Notes: generated by a model not told the origin, from the letters alone. 41,304 nt of DNA from an uncultured Clostridia bacterium (GCA_947589015.1 CANPZF010000015.1:1-41304), one strand, 5' to 3'; counted from the first letter of the stretch, positions 27,240 to 36,784 are shown. Translations and numbers: made by a program.

Positions 27240-29135
27240 TTGAAAATAAAAAGAAGTATAGCAAATATAATATTGTTTATTTGTTTCACTATTTTGTTAG
27301 CAACTATATATTATAAAATAATTCCAATCATAGATGTATATGGTGCAGAACCTTTCTATATCAAAGAGTATTCAAAAACAGGAAAATTCGAATATGAATT
27401 TATGAATTATATTTTTAATATTGAAAGCTTTATAGATAGAGGAATAACAAGCGAAGGTGAAACATATTCCTATGTAAATAGTCATCCAAACAATGTTAGA
27501 TATATAGCAGATATTGAAACAACTAATGGAGAAAAATTAATACTTTCTAATATAATAGATGATGAAGGAAATAAATATTCAGAAGAACAATTGAAAAATG
27601 AAATAGAAGAATTTAGAAATTATAATATATATTATATTTGTAAATTAAATAGTTATCCAGAAACTACAGAAGAAACATTAAAATACTATCAATTTCATGC
27701 AGATCAATCTAAATTTAAAAAGTTAGATATATATATTAGTATAAAAGATTTTAGTCAAAATGATAGATTTGCTATGTTAAAAACAAATTACGAAAATTTT
27801 AGCTATCATTATTATAGTTTATTTACTTTATGTATAGTATTATCAGTTATATGTATTATTCTGATAGTATATTTGACTAAATTGATTGATACGAAAGACA
27901 AACCATACTTTTTTGAAAGAATGTATTTTGAAGAAATGGCTGTAATAGTTAGCTTAATATTAATTTTGGGATTTGGAATGATGTTTGCCTTAAGCGTAAC
28001 AGCAAATTTAATGAATATAGCTAAATATATTATATATGTAATAGCATATTTTATAGTATTAAATATATATTGTTCAGTTGTAAAGATGATTAAAAATAGA
28101 AAAAATAGAAGTCTTAAACAAAACTTTATGATTCCTAAAATATTAGAAAATATGCAACAACTATATAAACCAACATTTGTTTTTATTATAACATTTGTAA
28201 TTACTGCATATTTGGCCGAGTGGTATGTGTATTTTAAAGTAAGAGTAGATAGTATAATTGTTTTTTTGGTATTTACGGTTATACTGCTACATTGGCTAAA
28301 TATAAGATTAGAACTAATAGAAATAAATAAAAAAGCATCCAAAATAGCTCAAGGAAATTTTGATGTGAAAATAGAAAAAAGAGATACAATATGTTGTGAT
28401 TTAATTGAAAATATAAATAATATACAAAAAACTATGAAAGAAGCAATAGACGAAAAATTAAAATCAGAAAGGTTAAAAACAGATTTAATTACAAATGTAT
28501 CACATGATTTAAAAACACCTCTTACTTCTATAATCAATTATACGAATTTGTTAAAAAAAGAAAATATTGAAAATGAAAAAGTAAAGAAATATATTGAGAT
28601 ATTAGAGCAAAAATCAACAAAACTGAAAAATTTAACAGAAGATTTAATAGAAGTATCAAAATTATCTTCAGGTAATGAAACTGCACATCTAGAAAGATTA
28701 AATTTTGCAGAAATGGTATTACAGGCAAATGGAGAATTTGCGGAAAAATTTGAAGAGAAAAATTTAAATTTAATAAGTGATATTGAAAATGAAGAAATGC
28801 TAGTTAACATTGATGGTAAAAAGATGTGGAGAGTTCTAGAAAATGTATATAGTAATATTTATAAATATTCTTTAGAAAATACTAGAGTTTATGTATCACT
28901 AAATAAACAAGATAGCAAAAAAATAGTATTTACCTCTAAAAATATATCTAAAGAGGAACTTAATATTTCACCAGATGAATTAATGCAAAGATTTGTTAGA
29001 GGCGATAAATCAAGAAATTCTAAAGGCAATGGTTTGGGACTTTCTATAAGTAAAGATTTAGTGGAACTTCAAGGAGGTAAGTTTGAAATAAAAATAGAAG
29101 GGGATATGTTTATTACAAAAATAATTGCAAGATAA
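27240..29135 (+). CDS. Membrane sensor histidine kinase
   Basis: 631 aa, TTG start with GGGGGAAA upstream. One N-terminal TM (about 10-28), an external domain of about 160 residues, then a cluster of TMs (about 195-370) with a HAMP-like stretch (KKASKIAQGNFDVKIEKR). DHp: TNVSHDLKTPLTSIINY with phospho-His422. ATPase: WRVLENVYSNIYKYS (N box) and NSKGNGLGLSISKDLVEL (G box). More membrane segments than in a plain two-TM kinase, suggesting sensing within the membrane, as in VanS/BceS-like cell-envelope kinases. Ligand unknown. Confidence 0.93.
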   Translation: MKIKRSIANIILFICFTILLATIYYKIIPIIDVYGAEPFYIKEYSKTGKFEYEFMNYIFNIESFIDRGITSEGETYSYVNSHPNNVRYIADIETTNGEKLILSNIIDDEGNKYSEEQLKNEIEEFRNYNIYYICKLNSYPETTEETLKYYQFHADQSKFKKLDIYISIKDFSQNDRFAMLKTNYENFSYHYYSLFTLCIVLSVICIILIVYLTKLIDTKDKPYFFERMYFEEMAVIVSLILILGFGMMFALSVTANLMNIAKYIIYVIAYFIVLNIYCSVVKMIKNRKNRSLKQNFMIPKILENMQQLYKPTFVFIITFVITAYLAEWYVYFKVRVDSIIVFLVFTVILLHWLNIRLELIEINKKASKIAQGNFDVKIEKRDTICCDLIENINNIQKTMKEAIDEKLKSERLKTDLITNVSHDLKTPLTSIINYTNLLKKENIENEKVKKYIEILEQKSTKLKNLTEDLIEVSKLSSGNETAHLERLNFAEMVLQANGEFAEKFEEKNLNLISDIENEEMLVNIDGKKMWRVLENVYSNIYKYSLENTRVYVSLNKQDSKKIVFTSKNISKEELNISPDELMQRFVRGDKSRNSKGNGLGLSISKDLVELQGGKFEIKIEGDMFITKIIAR

Positions 29136-29154
29136 TGATTTAAAAATTAGCCAT

Positions 29155-29246
29155 GAAAATGCTATATATTAATATATTTTGTCAAAACATATCTGGGGTG
29201 TAACAATCTGGGTCTTGACTGCAAATATTAATATATAAGCATTTTC
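29155..29246. repeat. Imperfect inverted repeat, 21-22 bp arms
   Basis: Arm 29155-29175 pairs with 29225-29246 with one bulged base; the ~50-base loop holds GGGGTG and CTGGGTCTTG, richer in G than the surroundings. Could be a structured leader RNA, a terminator for the kinase operon or an insertion footprint. Confidence 0.6.
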
Positions 29247-29308
29247 GCATATTCTAAGTTTGTAACCATTATCCTGTAAGGAAAAATATTACAATTTAAT
29301 GACAAATA

Positions 29309-29337
29309 TTGAAAGTAAAAAAGATATATGTTATATT
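29309..29337 (+). promoter_or_regulatory. Sigma-A-type promoter for the pilin/FGE gene
   Basis: TTGAAA (29309-29314), 17-bp spacer, TATATT (29332-29337). First good promoter upstream of the mini-ORF and pilin/FGE gene. Confidence 0.6.
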
Positions 29338-29395
29338 AAAAATTAGAAAGACAAGTAAACTCTGTAAACAAAAGACAAGAAAGGAAAGTAAAAGA

Positions 29396-29464
<69 letters not shown>

Positions 29465-29517
29465 GAAAATAAAAGAAAGAATAATAAAAGTATATAATAA
29501 AAAAGATAGCATTAAAC

Positions 29518-29553
29518 CACAAAAAAGTAGGTTTGAATGTTGTCTTTTTTGTG
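29518..29553 (+). other. A/T-rich hairpin upstream of pilin/FGE gene
   Basis: CACAAAAAAG (29518-29527) pairs with CTTTTTTGTG (29544-29553) over ten bases, 16-base loop. May be a weak attenuator. Confidence 0.45.
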
Positions 29554-29644
29554 CTTATAAATATATAAATGACACGTCATGATAAATGCAAAAAATAAAA
29601 TAATTGAAATAATAAAAAAATAAAAGAGAGAGGAGAATTTCGAG

Positions 29645-31037
29645 ATGAAAGAAATGAAAAAAAGAAAAATGAAGGAAGAAAATAATGGTATAACATTAAT
29701 AGCCTTAGTAATAACGATAATCGTGTTGTTAATATTAGCAGCAGTAAGTATAGCAACATTAACAGGAGAAAATGGAATATTAAATCAAGCGTCAAGAGCA
29801 GGAGATAATACAAGAAATGCAACAGAGAAAGAACAAGTAGAATTAGCATATAATACGCAATTGTCAAAAAATATGGAAAAAGGGAAATATACAGTAGATA
29901 CAGATGATATAGATGGCTTGCAAGATGAATTAGATAATTTAGAAACAGGAGCGACAGCACGGAGAAAATGGAGAAAAAATAGAAGTAGTATTTCCAAGTG
30001 AAAATAAATACACAATAGAAAATGGAAAAATAAGTGGACCGAAGAAAACAGTGGAGCAGGCAAAAGTAGGAAAAAAGGTAGAAGGAAAAAATAAAGAATA
30101 CACAAAAAATGGAACAGCAGTAATCCCAGTAGGGTTTGCAATAGTGCCAGGAAAAGACGATGTGTCAGAGGGGTTGGTAATATCAGATAATGAAGAAGAC
30201 ACGGAATCAGATTCAAATCACATAGTAGCAAATGGAAATCAATTTGTGTGGGTGCCAGTGAGTAAAGAAAATTTTGAGACAGAATTTGTGAGACATGATT
30301 TTGGAGATCAAAATATAGCAGATGAAGATTTTGTAACAAACACAGCAGCACATAATAAATATTATGAGCCAGACCCAAAAACAATAGATACAGAATATAC
30401 ATCACCAGAAACATTAAGAGAAGTAAAAGAAATGTATGAAAGTGTGAAAGCAAATGGAGGATTTTATATAGGAAGATATGAGGCAGGAGAAGAAGGAGGA
30501 GTATACGATGAAGAAGAGGAAAAATGGATCACAAAACCAATAAAAGTAGTATGTAGAAAATTAGCAACAGTGTATAATAGTATAATGTGGGGAAATAGTA
30601 TGAACGATGAAAAAGGTGGAGCAGTAGAGTTATCAAGAAATTTTGCAGGCCAAAATCACTATACAAATGTAAAAAGTACATTGTGTTATGGAGTGCAGTG
30701 GGATGCAGTAATGAGATGGATAAGTGAAGATGACAAGCTAAAAGAATATTTAACAAATGGTGCTCCAAATAATGTTCCAAAAGGAAATTATGAAAAAAGC
30801 CTATTAGCAGGAGGAACAGGAAGCAATGAGAATTACCAAATGAAAAATATCTATGACATGACAGGAAATGTGAGCGAATGGACAATGGAAGCTGGCGGTA
30901 CTGACGAACTGGTTAGTAGAGGAGGATGTGGCAACTGGAGTAACAACAGTGTTCCAGTTTCTGACCGTAGCAACGCTGGCGGACTAACCAATGGCAACTA
31001 CATCACTGGATTCCGCCTAGCATTGTACGTAAGGTAA
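29645..31037 (+). CDS. Prepilin-like/FGE-fold surface protein, one +1 shift at CGG; DGR-type variable C-terminus
   Basis: Restored length is 463 aa. N-terminus has a type IV prepilin-type signal: Lys-rich start, then Gly followed by ITLIALVITIIVLLILAA and ATLTGENGIL. A linker leads to a formylglycine-generating-enzyme/C-type-lectin-like domain (NGNQFVWVPVS, GGFYIGRYEAG, IYDMTGNVSEWT, RGGCGNW, GFRLAL). The frame breaks at codon 106 (29960-29962): GCA-CGG-AGA; skipping C29960 gives GCA GGA GAA AAT and runs on without a stop into the second part. From about 30889 base use switches to AAC/GGC/GAC-rich codons, the look of a mutagenised variable repeat. No sulfatase-maturing role is implied; likely a displayed binding protein. 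Confidence 0.83.
29960..29963 (+). other. CGGA +1 recoding site in the pilin/FGE gene
   Basis: 0-frame GCA CGG AGA AAA; skipping C29960 gives GCA GGA GAA AAT GGA. The unshifted frame stops 13 codons later at TGA 29999-30001. Confidence 0.8.
30889..31034 (+). other. Candidate DGR variable region (VR)
   Basis: The last ~49 codons use AAC (at least five), GGC, GAC, ACC, TAC, ATC and CGC, unlike the A/T-ending codons before them. The encoded GNWSNNS, DRSNAGG and NGNYITGFR match the C-terminal variable part of C-type-lectin/FGE-fold DGR targets, where AAY codons of the template are mutated. The less AT-rich end near ATTCCGCCTAGC could be the homing-initiation part. No reverse transcriptase or template repeat is in the window. 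Confidence 0.55.
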
Positions 31038-31092
31038 AATTTTGAATATGGGAATTTTGAGTATATAGAATAATTTGTGTAAAGTTAAAAAT

Positions 31093-31133
31093 AAACCTTC
31101 TTATGATAAAATAAAAATGTCATAAGGAGGTTT
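31093..31133 (+). terminator. 14-bp hairpin after the pilin/FGE gene
   Basis: Arms 31093-31106 and 31120-31133 pair with one G-U pair (core CTTCTTATGA/TCATAAGGAG) around a 13-base loop. Without a clear T-run it is a weak terminator; its right arm also contains AGGAGG, which would be hidden from ribosomes. Confidence 0.5.
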
Positions 31134-31138
31134 AAAAT

Positions 31139-31316
31139 ATGGCAAGAAAAAATAAGTGAAGAAAGAAAAAATGAATATACAGATGAAAGTAGCAATTATA
31201 GAAATGGTTATGCACAAAAAAGAGTGCACTCTGCAATAAAACAAAAAATAATATGCATGGGGAGTTACAATTTCAGAATTATATACATATTTTCCAGATA
31301 GAGTAGGTATTAATTA
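31139..31316 (+). pseudogene. Decayed ORF, possibly an IS256-type transposase remnant
   Basis: A start with good RBS (AAGGAGG) gives only MARKNK. In another frame an open stretch reads KISEERKNEYTDE then SSNYRNGYAQKRVHS before a stop; the NYRNGY element resembles the N-terminal part of IS256-family transposases. Too short to be sure. The gap 31038-31397 holds nothing else I can name. Confidence 0.25.
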
Positions 31317-31397
31317 ATGGTAATATTTACCAAATTAATATAAAATTTATAAATGGCAATAAATAAAGTTCTATTTTCTGAATAACTGTCTAAATAG

Positions 31398-31427
31398 TTG
31401 ACCTTAATAATTAACTTATGATATAAT
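31398..31427 (+). promoter_or_regulatory. Sigma-A-type promoter for mnmA
   Basis: TTGACC (31398-31403), 18-bp spacer, TATAAT (31422-31427), 39 bp before the mnmA start. Confidence 0.75.
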
Positions 31428-31465
31428 GTTAACCATAAAATGTTATGTTGAAGAAGGTTAAACTT

Positions 31466-32530
31466 ATGGAAAATAGAAAAGTTCTAATAGGAATGAGTGG
31501 AGGAGTAGATAGCAGTGTATCAGCACTTATTTTAAAACAACAGGGTTATGAAGTAATAGGAACGACAATGAAATTATATGAAGGAGAAATAGAAGGAAGC
31601 TGTTGTGGATTAGATTCTACTCTAGATGCAAAAAGAATATGTGATTATCTACAAATACCACATTATACGTTGAATTTCAAGGAAAGCTTTAATAGATATG
31701 TTATACAAGATTTTATAGATTGTTATGCAAATTGCAAGACACCAAATCCTTGTATAGAATGTAATAAATATATGAAATTTGGAATAATGTACGAAAGAGC
31801 AAAAGAATTAGATTGTAATTATATTGCAACAGGTCATTATGCCAAAACAGAATATAGCGAAAAATATAATAGATGGGTATTAAAAAAATCAAAAGCAGGT
31901 AAAAAAGATCAAAGCTATGTATTATGGAATATACCAAAAGAGATGATAGAGCATATATTATTTCCATTATCAGATTTTGAAGACAAAGAGCAAATTAGAG
32001 AAATTGCAAGAAAAAATAATTTAAAAGTTGCAAATAAACCTGATAGTGAAGATATATGTTTTATACCTGATGGAAATTACAAAAAATTTTTAGAAAATAA
32101 TTCACAAATAAAGCCTAAAAATGGCAATATTGTAAATAGTAAAGGAGAAATTTTAGGAAAACACACAGGACTATATAATTATACAATAGGTCAAAGAAAG
32201 GGATTAGGTATTTCATATAAAGTACCATTATTTGTTTTAGGATTTAATAAATCTAAAAATGAAGTTATTGTAGGAGAAGAAAAAGAATTATATAAAAAAG
32301 AAATTCTAGTAACAGATATAAATTTATTGTTAATAGATAAAATTGATGAAGAAATGGAAGTAGAAGTAAAAACCAGATATTCTGCTAAAGTAGCAAAAGC
32401 TAAAATAAAACAAGAAAATGACAATATAATTGTAATATTTGATGAGCCACAAAGAGCTATAACACCAGGACAATCAGCAGTATTTTATTTAGATGATATA
32501 GTAGTAGGTGGAGGGAAAATAGTAAAGTAA
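31466..32530 (+). CDS. mnmA: tRNA-specific 2-thiouridylase MnmA
   Basis: Adds sulfur to U34 of tRNA Lys, Glu and Gln (s2U34), using ATP and a persulfide relay. 354 aa from the ATG at 31466 (AGAAGG eight bases upstream); an in-frame ATG at 31445 is less well placed. PP-loop GMSGGVDSSVSALIL near the start; catalytic Cys96 in NPCIECN and partner Cys198 in SEDICFIPDGNY, matching Cys102/Cys199 of the E. coli enzyme; TGHYAKTE, KDQSYVLW, TIGQRKGLGIS. No neighbour of the same pathway. Complete. Confidence 0.97.
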   Translation: MENRKVLIGMSGGVDSSVSALILKQQGYEVIGTTMKLYEGEIEGSCCGLDSTLDAKRICDYLQIPHYTLNFKESFNRYVIQDFIDCYANCKTPNPCIECNKYMKFGIMYERAKELDCNYIATGHYAKTEYSEKYNRWVLKKSKAGKKDQSYVLWNIPKEMIEHILFPLSDFEDKEQIREIARKNNLKVANKPDSEDICFIPDGNYKKFLENNSQIKPKNGNIVNSKGEILGKHTGLYNYTIGQRKGLGISYKVPLFVLGFNKSKNEVIVGEEKELYKKEILVTDINLLLIDKIDEEMEVEVKTRYSAKVAKAKIKQENDNIIVIFDEPQRAITPGQSAVFYLDDIVVGGGKIVK

Positions 32531-32571
32531 TAAAATAAAAAGTAAGAAGTGCAAAGTTACAAAAAATACCG
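32531..32571 (+). repeat. Terminal fragment of the long inverted-repeat element
   Basis: AAAATAAAAAGTAAGAAGT and the following bases to ACCGAG closely match the outer end of the right arm of the element at 36407-36784. Only about 40 bp remain, directly after the mnmA stop. Confidence 0.75.
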
Positions 32572-32614
32572 AGAATTAAAATTACCATAATATTGAAATT
32601 TAATCAAATAATAC

Positions 32615-32642
32615 TTTACAAAAATTTATAAAAGAGTATAAT
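32615..32642 (+). promoter_or_regulatory. Sigma-A-type promoter for the CopZ-like gene
   Basis: TTTACA (32615-32620), 16-bp spacer, TATAAT (32637-32642). Confidence 0.55.
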
Positions 32643-32671
32643 AGAATAAAAAGGAAAGGAATGGTGTTAAA

Positions 32672-32878
32672 ATGAAAGAATTAGAAATGAAAGTTGATGG
32701 AATGTCATGTGGAGGCTGTGAAAAAAGAATAGAAAAAGTTGTAAAAGATATAAGTGGAGTAGATAAAGTAGAAGCAGATTATAAAAAAGGAACAGTGAAA
32801 GTAAAAGGCAGTGACAGTGTAGATAAAAGAGATGTACAAAGAAAAATTGAAGATATTGGTTATAAAGTAAAAGGATAA
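32672..32878 (+). CDS. Heavy-metal-associated (CopZ/HMA) protein
   Basis: 68-aa ferredoxin-fold metal-binding protein: KVDGMSCGGCEKRIEKV has the GMxCxxC site (Cys12, Cys15), and the end IEDIGYKVKG is standard. Probably a cytoplasmic copper carrier. No copper ATPase or CsoR is adjacent, so it stands alone with its own promoter and terminator. RBS AAAGGAATGG. Confidence 0.9.
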   Translation: MKELEMKVDGMSCGGCEKRIEKVVKDISGVDKVEADYKKGTVKVKGSDSVDKRDVQRKIEDIGYKVKG

Positions 32879-32910
32879 TTTAAATATAGAGAAATTCAAT
32901 ATAATAAAAG

Positions 32911-32930
32911 GTCGCAGTTTGCGACTTTTT
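32911..32930 (+). terminator. Rho-independent terminator
   Basis: GTCGCA (32911-32916), GTT loop, TGCGAC (32920-32925), then TTTTT. Ends the CopZ-like gene. Confidence 0.85.
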
Positions 32931-33050
32931 GTTATATATATGTGTTTAAATATTTAGGCTTGAACATAAAAATTTGTAGTGAGAAAATAAATAAAAAGTT
33001 ATTGATTTTAATAGGAGTATATAGTAAAATTTTAAAGGAGGTTTGTTCAA

Positions 33051-33593
33051 GTGAAAAATTTTTTTAAACATTTAAAGCTAATTACTAAACATAAAATATT
33101 AGTCTTTAAGCTATGCTGTAAAATAGGAGAACCTTGGAGAGGTTTTATGCATGATTTCTCAAAATATTCACCTGTTGAGTTTTGGGAAGGCGTTAAATAC
33201 TATAATGGAGAAAGAAGTCCAATAGTAGTATGTAAACAAAAAAATGGATATTCAAAGGCATGGTTGCATCATAAAGGTAGAAATAAGCATCATTCTGAAT
33301 ATTGGATAGACTTAGATGCTCCAATACAAGCTCCAATTATTCCATATAAATATACAGCAGAAATGATATGTGATAAGCTTGCAGCAGGAATTATATATCA
33401 TGGTAAAAATTGGACAAACGATGTAGAATATAATTATTATATGAAAGAAAGAGAATATACAAAAATAAATGAAAAAATAGATAAGTTATTAATAGAAGTG
33501 TTTACTCAAGTAAAAGAAAATGGAATAGATAAAACATTGACTAAAGAAAATATAAGAAATTTATATAAAACTATAATTGAGCAGAATTCATAA
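33051..33593 (+). CDS. DUF5662 family protein
   Basis: 180 aa, GTG start with AAAGGAGG 11 bases upstream. His-rich conserved core: GFMHDFSKYSPVEFW (about 32-46) and WLHHKGRNKHHSEYWID (about 75-92), then PYKYTAEMICD. Known as DUF5662, common in Clostridia; the HD-like pair and clustered His suggest metal binding, but no reaction is established. No membrane segment. Confidence 0.8.
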   Translation: MKNFFKHLKLITKHKILVFKLCCKIGEPWRGFMHDFSKYSPVEFWEGVKYYNGERSPIVVCKQKNGYSKAWLHHKGRNKHHSEYWIDLDAPIQAPIIPYKYTAEMICDKLAAGIIYHGKNWTNDVEYNYYMKEREYTKINEKIDKLLIEVFTQVKENGIDKTLTKENIRNLYKTIIEQNS

Positions 33594-33649
33594 TATCTAG
33601 TTCTTTTCTAACTTAGTTTACTCTTTTTATGAAAGGAATATAGCTAATT

Positions 33650-34379
33650 ATGAAAAAAGAAACTAAACTAAAAGTATATAAAATATTGTTAACAATAGGT
33701 GTGGCAATAATATTGGTTAGTATAATATTATATTTATTCCCAGTAATGAAGGATTTATCTTCAATAGAAGGACAAATTGCTTTTAAAGAAAAGGTGCAAA
33801 ATTCTGGAATATTAGGTATGTTATTATTGCTAGCTCTTCAATTTGCTCAAATCTTTTTAATTATAGTTCCAGGAGAACCAATAGAAATATTAGCGGGAAT
33901 GTGCTATGGCAGTGTATGGGGAACTATATTTATACTAATATCAAGTTGTATAATATCAGCAATAATATTTTTTTTAGTTAGAAAGTTAGGAAGAAAGTTT
34001 ATATATAATTTTTGTGACAAAGATAAAATTTCTAAAATAGAAAGTAGTAAATTATTTAAAAATAAAGAAAAAATAGAATTTATAATGCTTATATTATTTT
34101 TAATTCCAGGAACACCAAAGGATTTGTTAGTTTATGTAGCAGCTCTATTACCAATAAAACCAGTCAGATTTATTTTAATTTCAACTCTAGCACGTTTTCC
34201 ATCTGTAATATCTTCAACATTGGCAGGAGAAAGTTTTGTTAGACGGAAATTGGAAAATGAGCATTGTATTGTATGTATTTATATTTGTATTAGTAGGAAT
34301 ACTAATATATATAATTAATAAGTTTGACAAAAGTAAGATAACAAAAGATATATTAGATAGTATAAATAAAGATTTTTAA
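33650..34379 (+). CDS. TVP38/TMEM64 (DedA-superfamily) membrane protein, one +1 shift at CGG
   Basis: VTT-domain membrane protein, restored length 242 aa with about six TMs. Marks: PGEPIEILAGMCYGSVWGT, FFLVRKLGRKFI, LFLIPGTPKDLLVYVAAL, STLARFPSVISSTLAGESF. At codon 199 (34244-34246) the frame reads AGA-CGG-AAA and drifts into a 24-residue Cys/Ile-rich tail. Skipping C34244 gives AGA GGA AAT TGG, restoring the expected Gly-Asn-Trp, a last TM (VLYVFIFVLVGILIYII) and a Lys-rich cytoplasmic end, stop TAA 34377-34379. Possible role in lipid or undecaprenyl-phosphate transport is family-based inference. Confidence 0.87.
34244..34247 (+). other. CGGA +1 recoding site in the TVP38 gene
   Basis: 0-frame AGA CGG AAA; skipping C34244 gives AGA GGA AAT TGG and restores the last membrane segment. 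Confidence 0.83.
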
Positions 34380-34386
34380 AATAATA

Positions 34387-34410
34387 AGAGGTTGCCTATT
34401 AGCAACCTCT
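34387..34410. terminator. Hairpin between convergent genes
   Basis: AGAGGTTGC (34387-34395), six-base loop, GCAACCTCT (34402-34410), perfect 9-bp stem. On the minus strand it is followed by TATTATTTT, so it mainly ends asnB; it may also stop the TVP38 gene. Confidence 0.8.
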
Positions 34411-34417
34411 AAAAAAT

Positions 34418-36266
34418 TTAAATTTCAATTTTAGGCTGATATCTCTCAAGCCACATATTTACTTGGCAAAGATAGGCCATAAGTTGTGGACCAGTCATTA
34501 ATTGCCCAAACCAAGGTCTAGAAAAAGCAGTGCCATTAGATTCTAAAATTTGTATAATATAATCTCTATTTAATAATTCATTGATAGGCGCATTTGGATT
34601 TTCCATAATAGAAGATAACATACTTCTAACTTTTGCCAAATAAGTAGGATTATGAGTTTTTGGGTAAGGCGATTTTTTTCTATCTACAATCTCATGAGGC
34701 AAGAAATCTCTACAAATATATCTAAGTAAACCTTTTTCTCTTCCATTTAAAGCCTTCATTTCCCAAGGAATATTCCACACATATTCAGCTAAACGATAAT
34801 CACAAAAAGGTACACGAAGTTCAAAACCATTATACATAGCCATTCTGTCAGAACGATCTAACAAAGTTTGCATAAACCAATTTAAAGTCAAATGAGATAT
34901 TTTTCTTTTTTCAGCTGTTTCAGAAGAATCAGAATCTAAAATTTCAACATCAGATAGGCTTTCATTATAACGGAAATCAATATATTTTTTTAAATTAACT
35001 TCATTGCTGATGCTAGGATTCAATAATTGTTGTCTTTCAGATATAGCAATAGACCATGGAAAAGTACCACTTTGCAATGCATCTTCACGGAAGAACCAAG
35101 GATATCCTCCAAAAATTTCATCGGCACATTCACCTGTTAATGATACAGTCATTTCTTTTTTTACATTTTTACAAAATAGAAGTAAAGAAGAATCAATATC
35201 AGCCATTCCAGGCATATCTCTTGCTATCATGGCATCTTCTAATGCATTTGCAAGTTCAGGTGTATCTATAACAATACTATGATGGTTTGTGTGTAAATTT
35301 TTGTTCATTAAATTTATATAATAATTATCTGAATTAGGCTGAAAGTCTGATTTAACAAAATTTTTATCATTATCTACATAATCTATTGAATAAGTATCTA
35401 GAGGTGGAAGACCTTCTTTTTGATAATAATCAGCAGCAAATTTAGTAATAATACTAGAATCTAGACCGCCAGAAAGAAAAGTACAAAGAGGAACGTCTGA
35501 AACTAATTGACTAGTGATACTATCTTCTAACAAATATTTAATTTTTTCACATGTTATATTTAAATTATCTGTATGCTCCTTAGATTTTAACTTCCAATAT
35601 CTATTTGTGTGTAAACCATATTTATTAAAAATAGCAAAATGAGCAGGTTTAATTTCATATATATTTTTAAATATAGTTAGTCCAGGTGTGTGACTAGGAC
35701 CTATTCCAAATAATTCACAAATACCTTGTTTATCTAATATTTTTTCGATACCAGGAAATTCAAAAAGGGCTTTTATTTCAGATGCAAAAACAAGAGTATC
35801 ATTTGTTAAAGTGTAAAATAAAGGTTTTATACCAAAATGGTCTCTAGCTAAAAAAAGCTCTTGAGTGTTGCTATTCCAAATTGCAAAAGCAAAAATTCCA
35901 TTTAGGTGTAATACAACGTCATTTCCATAGTATATATAACTTTTTAATAAAATTTCGGTGTCACTATGACCTTGAAGGGAAAAACCATTTTCAAGTAAAG
36001 TTTCTCTTAATTCTTTTGTATTATAAATTTGACCATTATAACAAATTACATATTCTCCATAAGTAGATGTTTTAATCATTGGTTGTTTACCACCCTCGGG
36101 ATCAATAACTATAAGTCTTTTATGCCCGAAGTACAATATGTTCTTTTATGTAATATCCTTCTTCATCAGGTCCTCTTTTAGACAATGTTTTATTCATGTT
36201 CTTTATAATTAGAGGATTGTCAGAAATATCTTTTTTAAAATTTGCAAAACCAACAAAACCACACAA
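34418..36266 (-). CDS. asnB: Glutamine-hydrolysing asparagine synthetase, one +1 shift at CGG
   Basis: Makes asparagine from aspartate, glutamine and ATP. TTG start at 36266-36264, ten bases after AAAGGAGG, so that the catalytic Cys2 follows (MCGFVGFANF); then LSKRGPDEEG, CYNGQIYN, HSDTEILL; synthetase PP-loop TFLSGGLDSSIITKF. The N-terminal frame ends early: after 46 codons it reads CTT-CGG-GCA-TAA (CGG at 36128-36126). Skipping C36128 gives CTT GGG CAT AAA, the conserved LGHKRLIVID, and a 615-aa product, normal for AsnB. The rest is intact with family motifs (RVPFCDYRLAEYVWNIPWEMK), which argues against a decaying pseudogene. Confidence 0.92.
36125..36128 (-). other. CGGG +1 recoding site in asnB
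   Basis: On the minus strand: GTA CTT CGG GCA TAA. Skipping C36128 gives GTA CTT GGG CAT AAA, where GGG is the conserved Gly of the LGHxRL motif. The 0-frame stops at the second codon after CGG. Confidence 0.87.
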
Positions 36267-36406
36267 AGCTGTTTTACCTCCTTTAATTTTTATGTTACTA
36301 TTATTTATAAAGTTATAAGCAGTAACATTTTTATTATAGTATATGCAACAAATAAAGAAAAATTTATTGGATTTGAAAAATATTGTAAATTAAGTAAAAA
36401 ATTTAA

Positions 36407-36784
36407 GTTTCGATATTTTTTATAACTTTGGTACTTCTTACTTTTTATTTTATAACACGGTAGCATATAGTATATATTTAGTTGATAAATCAATTTGTTC
36501 ATTACATTCAAAAAGAAATTCTAATATACAAAATTGCGCCTCTTTCACTCAGGCGAAAAGGATTATTAATATATTCTTTTGAATGAAACGACGAATGTGC
36601 CGTGGAATGACTGTAGAAATTCTAAATAAAATCATTTTTCCGTGAACATCCCTCAATTTTGTATATAAGAATTTCTATTTTTCATTCCAATCAAGCATTG
36701 ATTTATCAACTAAATATATACTATATGCTACCATGTTATAAAATAAAAAGTAAGAAGTATCAAAATTACAAAAAATATCGAAAC
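36407..36784. repeat. Long terminal-inverted-repeat element (MITE-like), copy 1
   Basis: 378 bp. Outer arms of 88 bases (36407-36494 and 36697-36784) pair with only four mismatches; inner arms (AGAAATTCTAATATACAAAA and its partner near 36655-36676) pair again. A less AT-rich hairpin, CGCCT...AGGCG (36537-36555), lies in the middle. No ORF. Related DNA occurs at 41101-41304 and, as a fragment, at 32531-32571, so it is dispersed. It fills the gap between asnB (divergent) and the ylxM promoter. Confidence 0.85.

Noticed and set aside
29577..30453. Long minus-strand Leu/Phe-rich ORFs opposite the pilin/FGE gene
   Set aside because: Shadow frames caused by A-rich coding on the + strand; no RBS and no recognisable domain.
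35004..35282. Plus-strand ORFs within asnB
   Set aside because: Antisense to strongly conserved AsnB coding sequence; no start context.
36305..36511. Minus-strand ORF of 68 aa upstream of asnB
   Set aside because: Lies mostly inside the left arm of the inverted-repeat element and has no family features.
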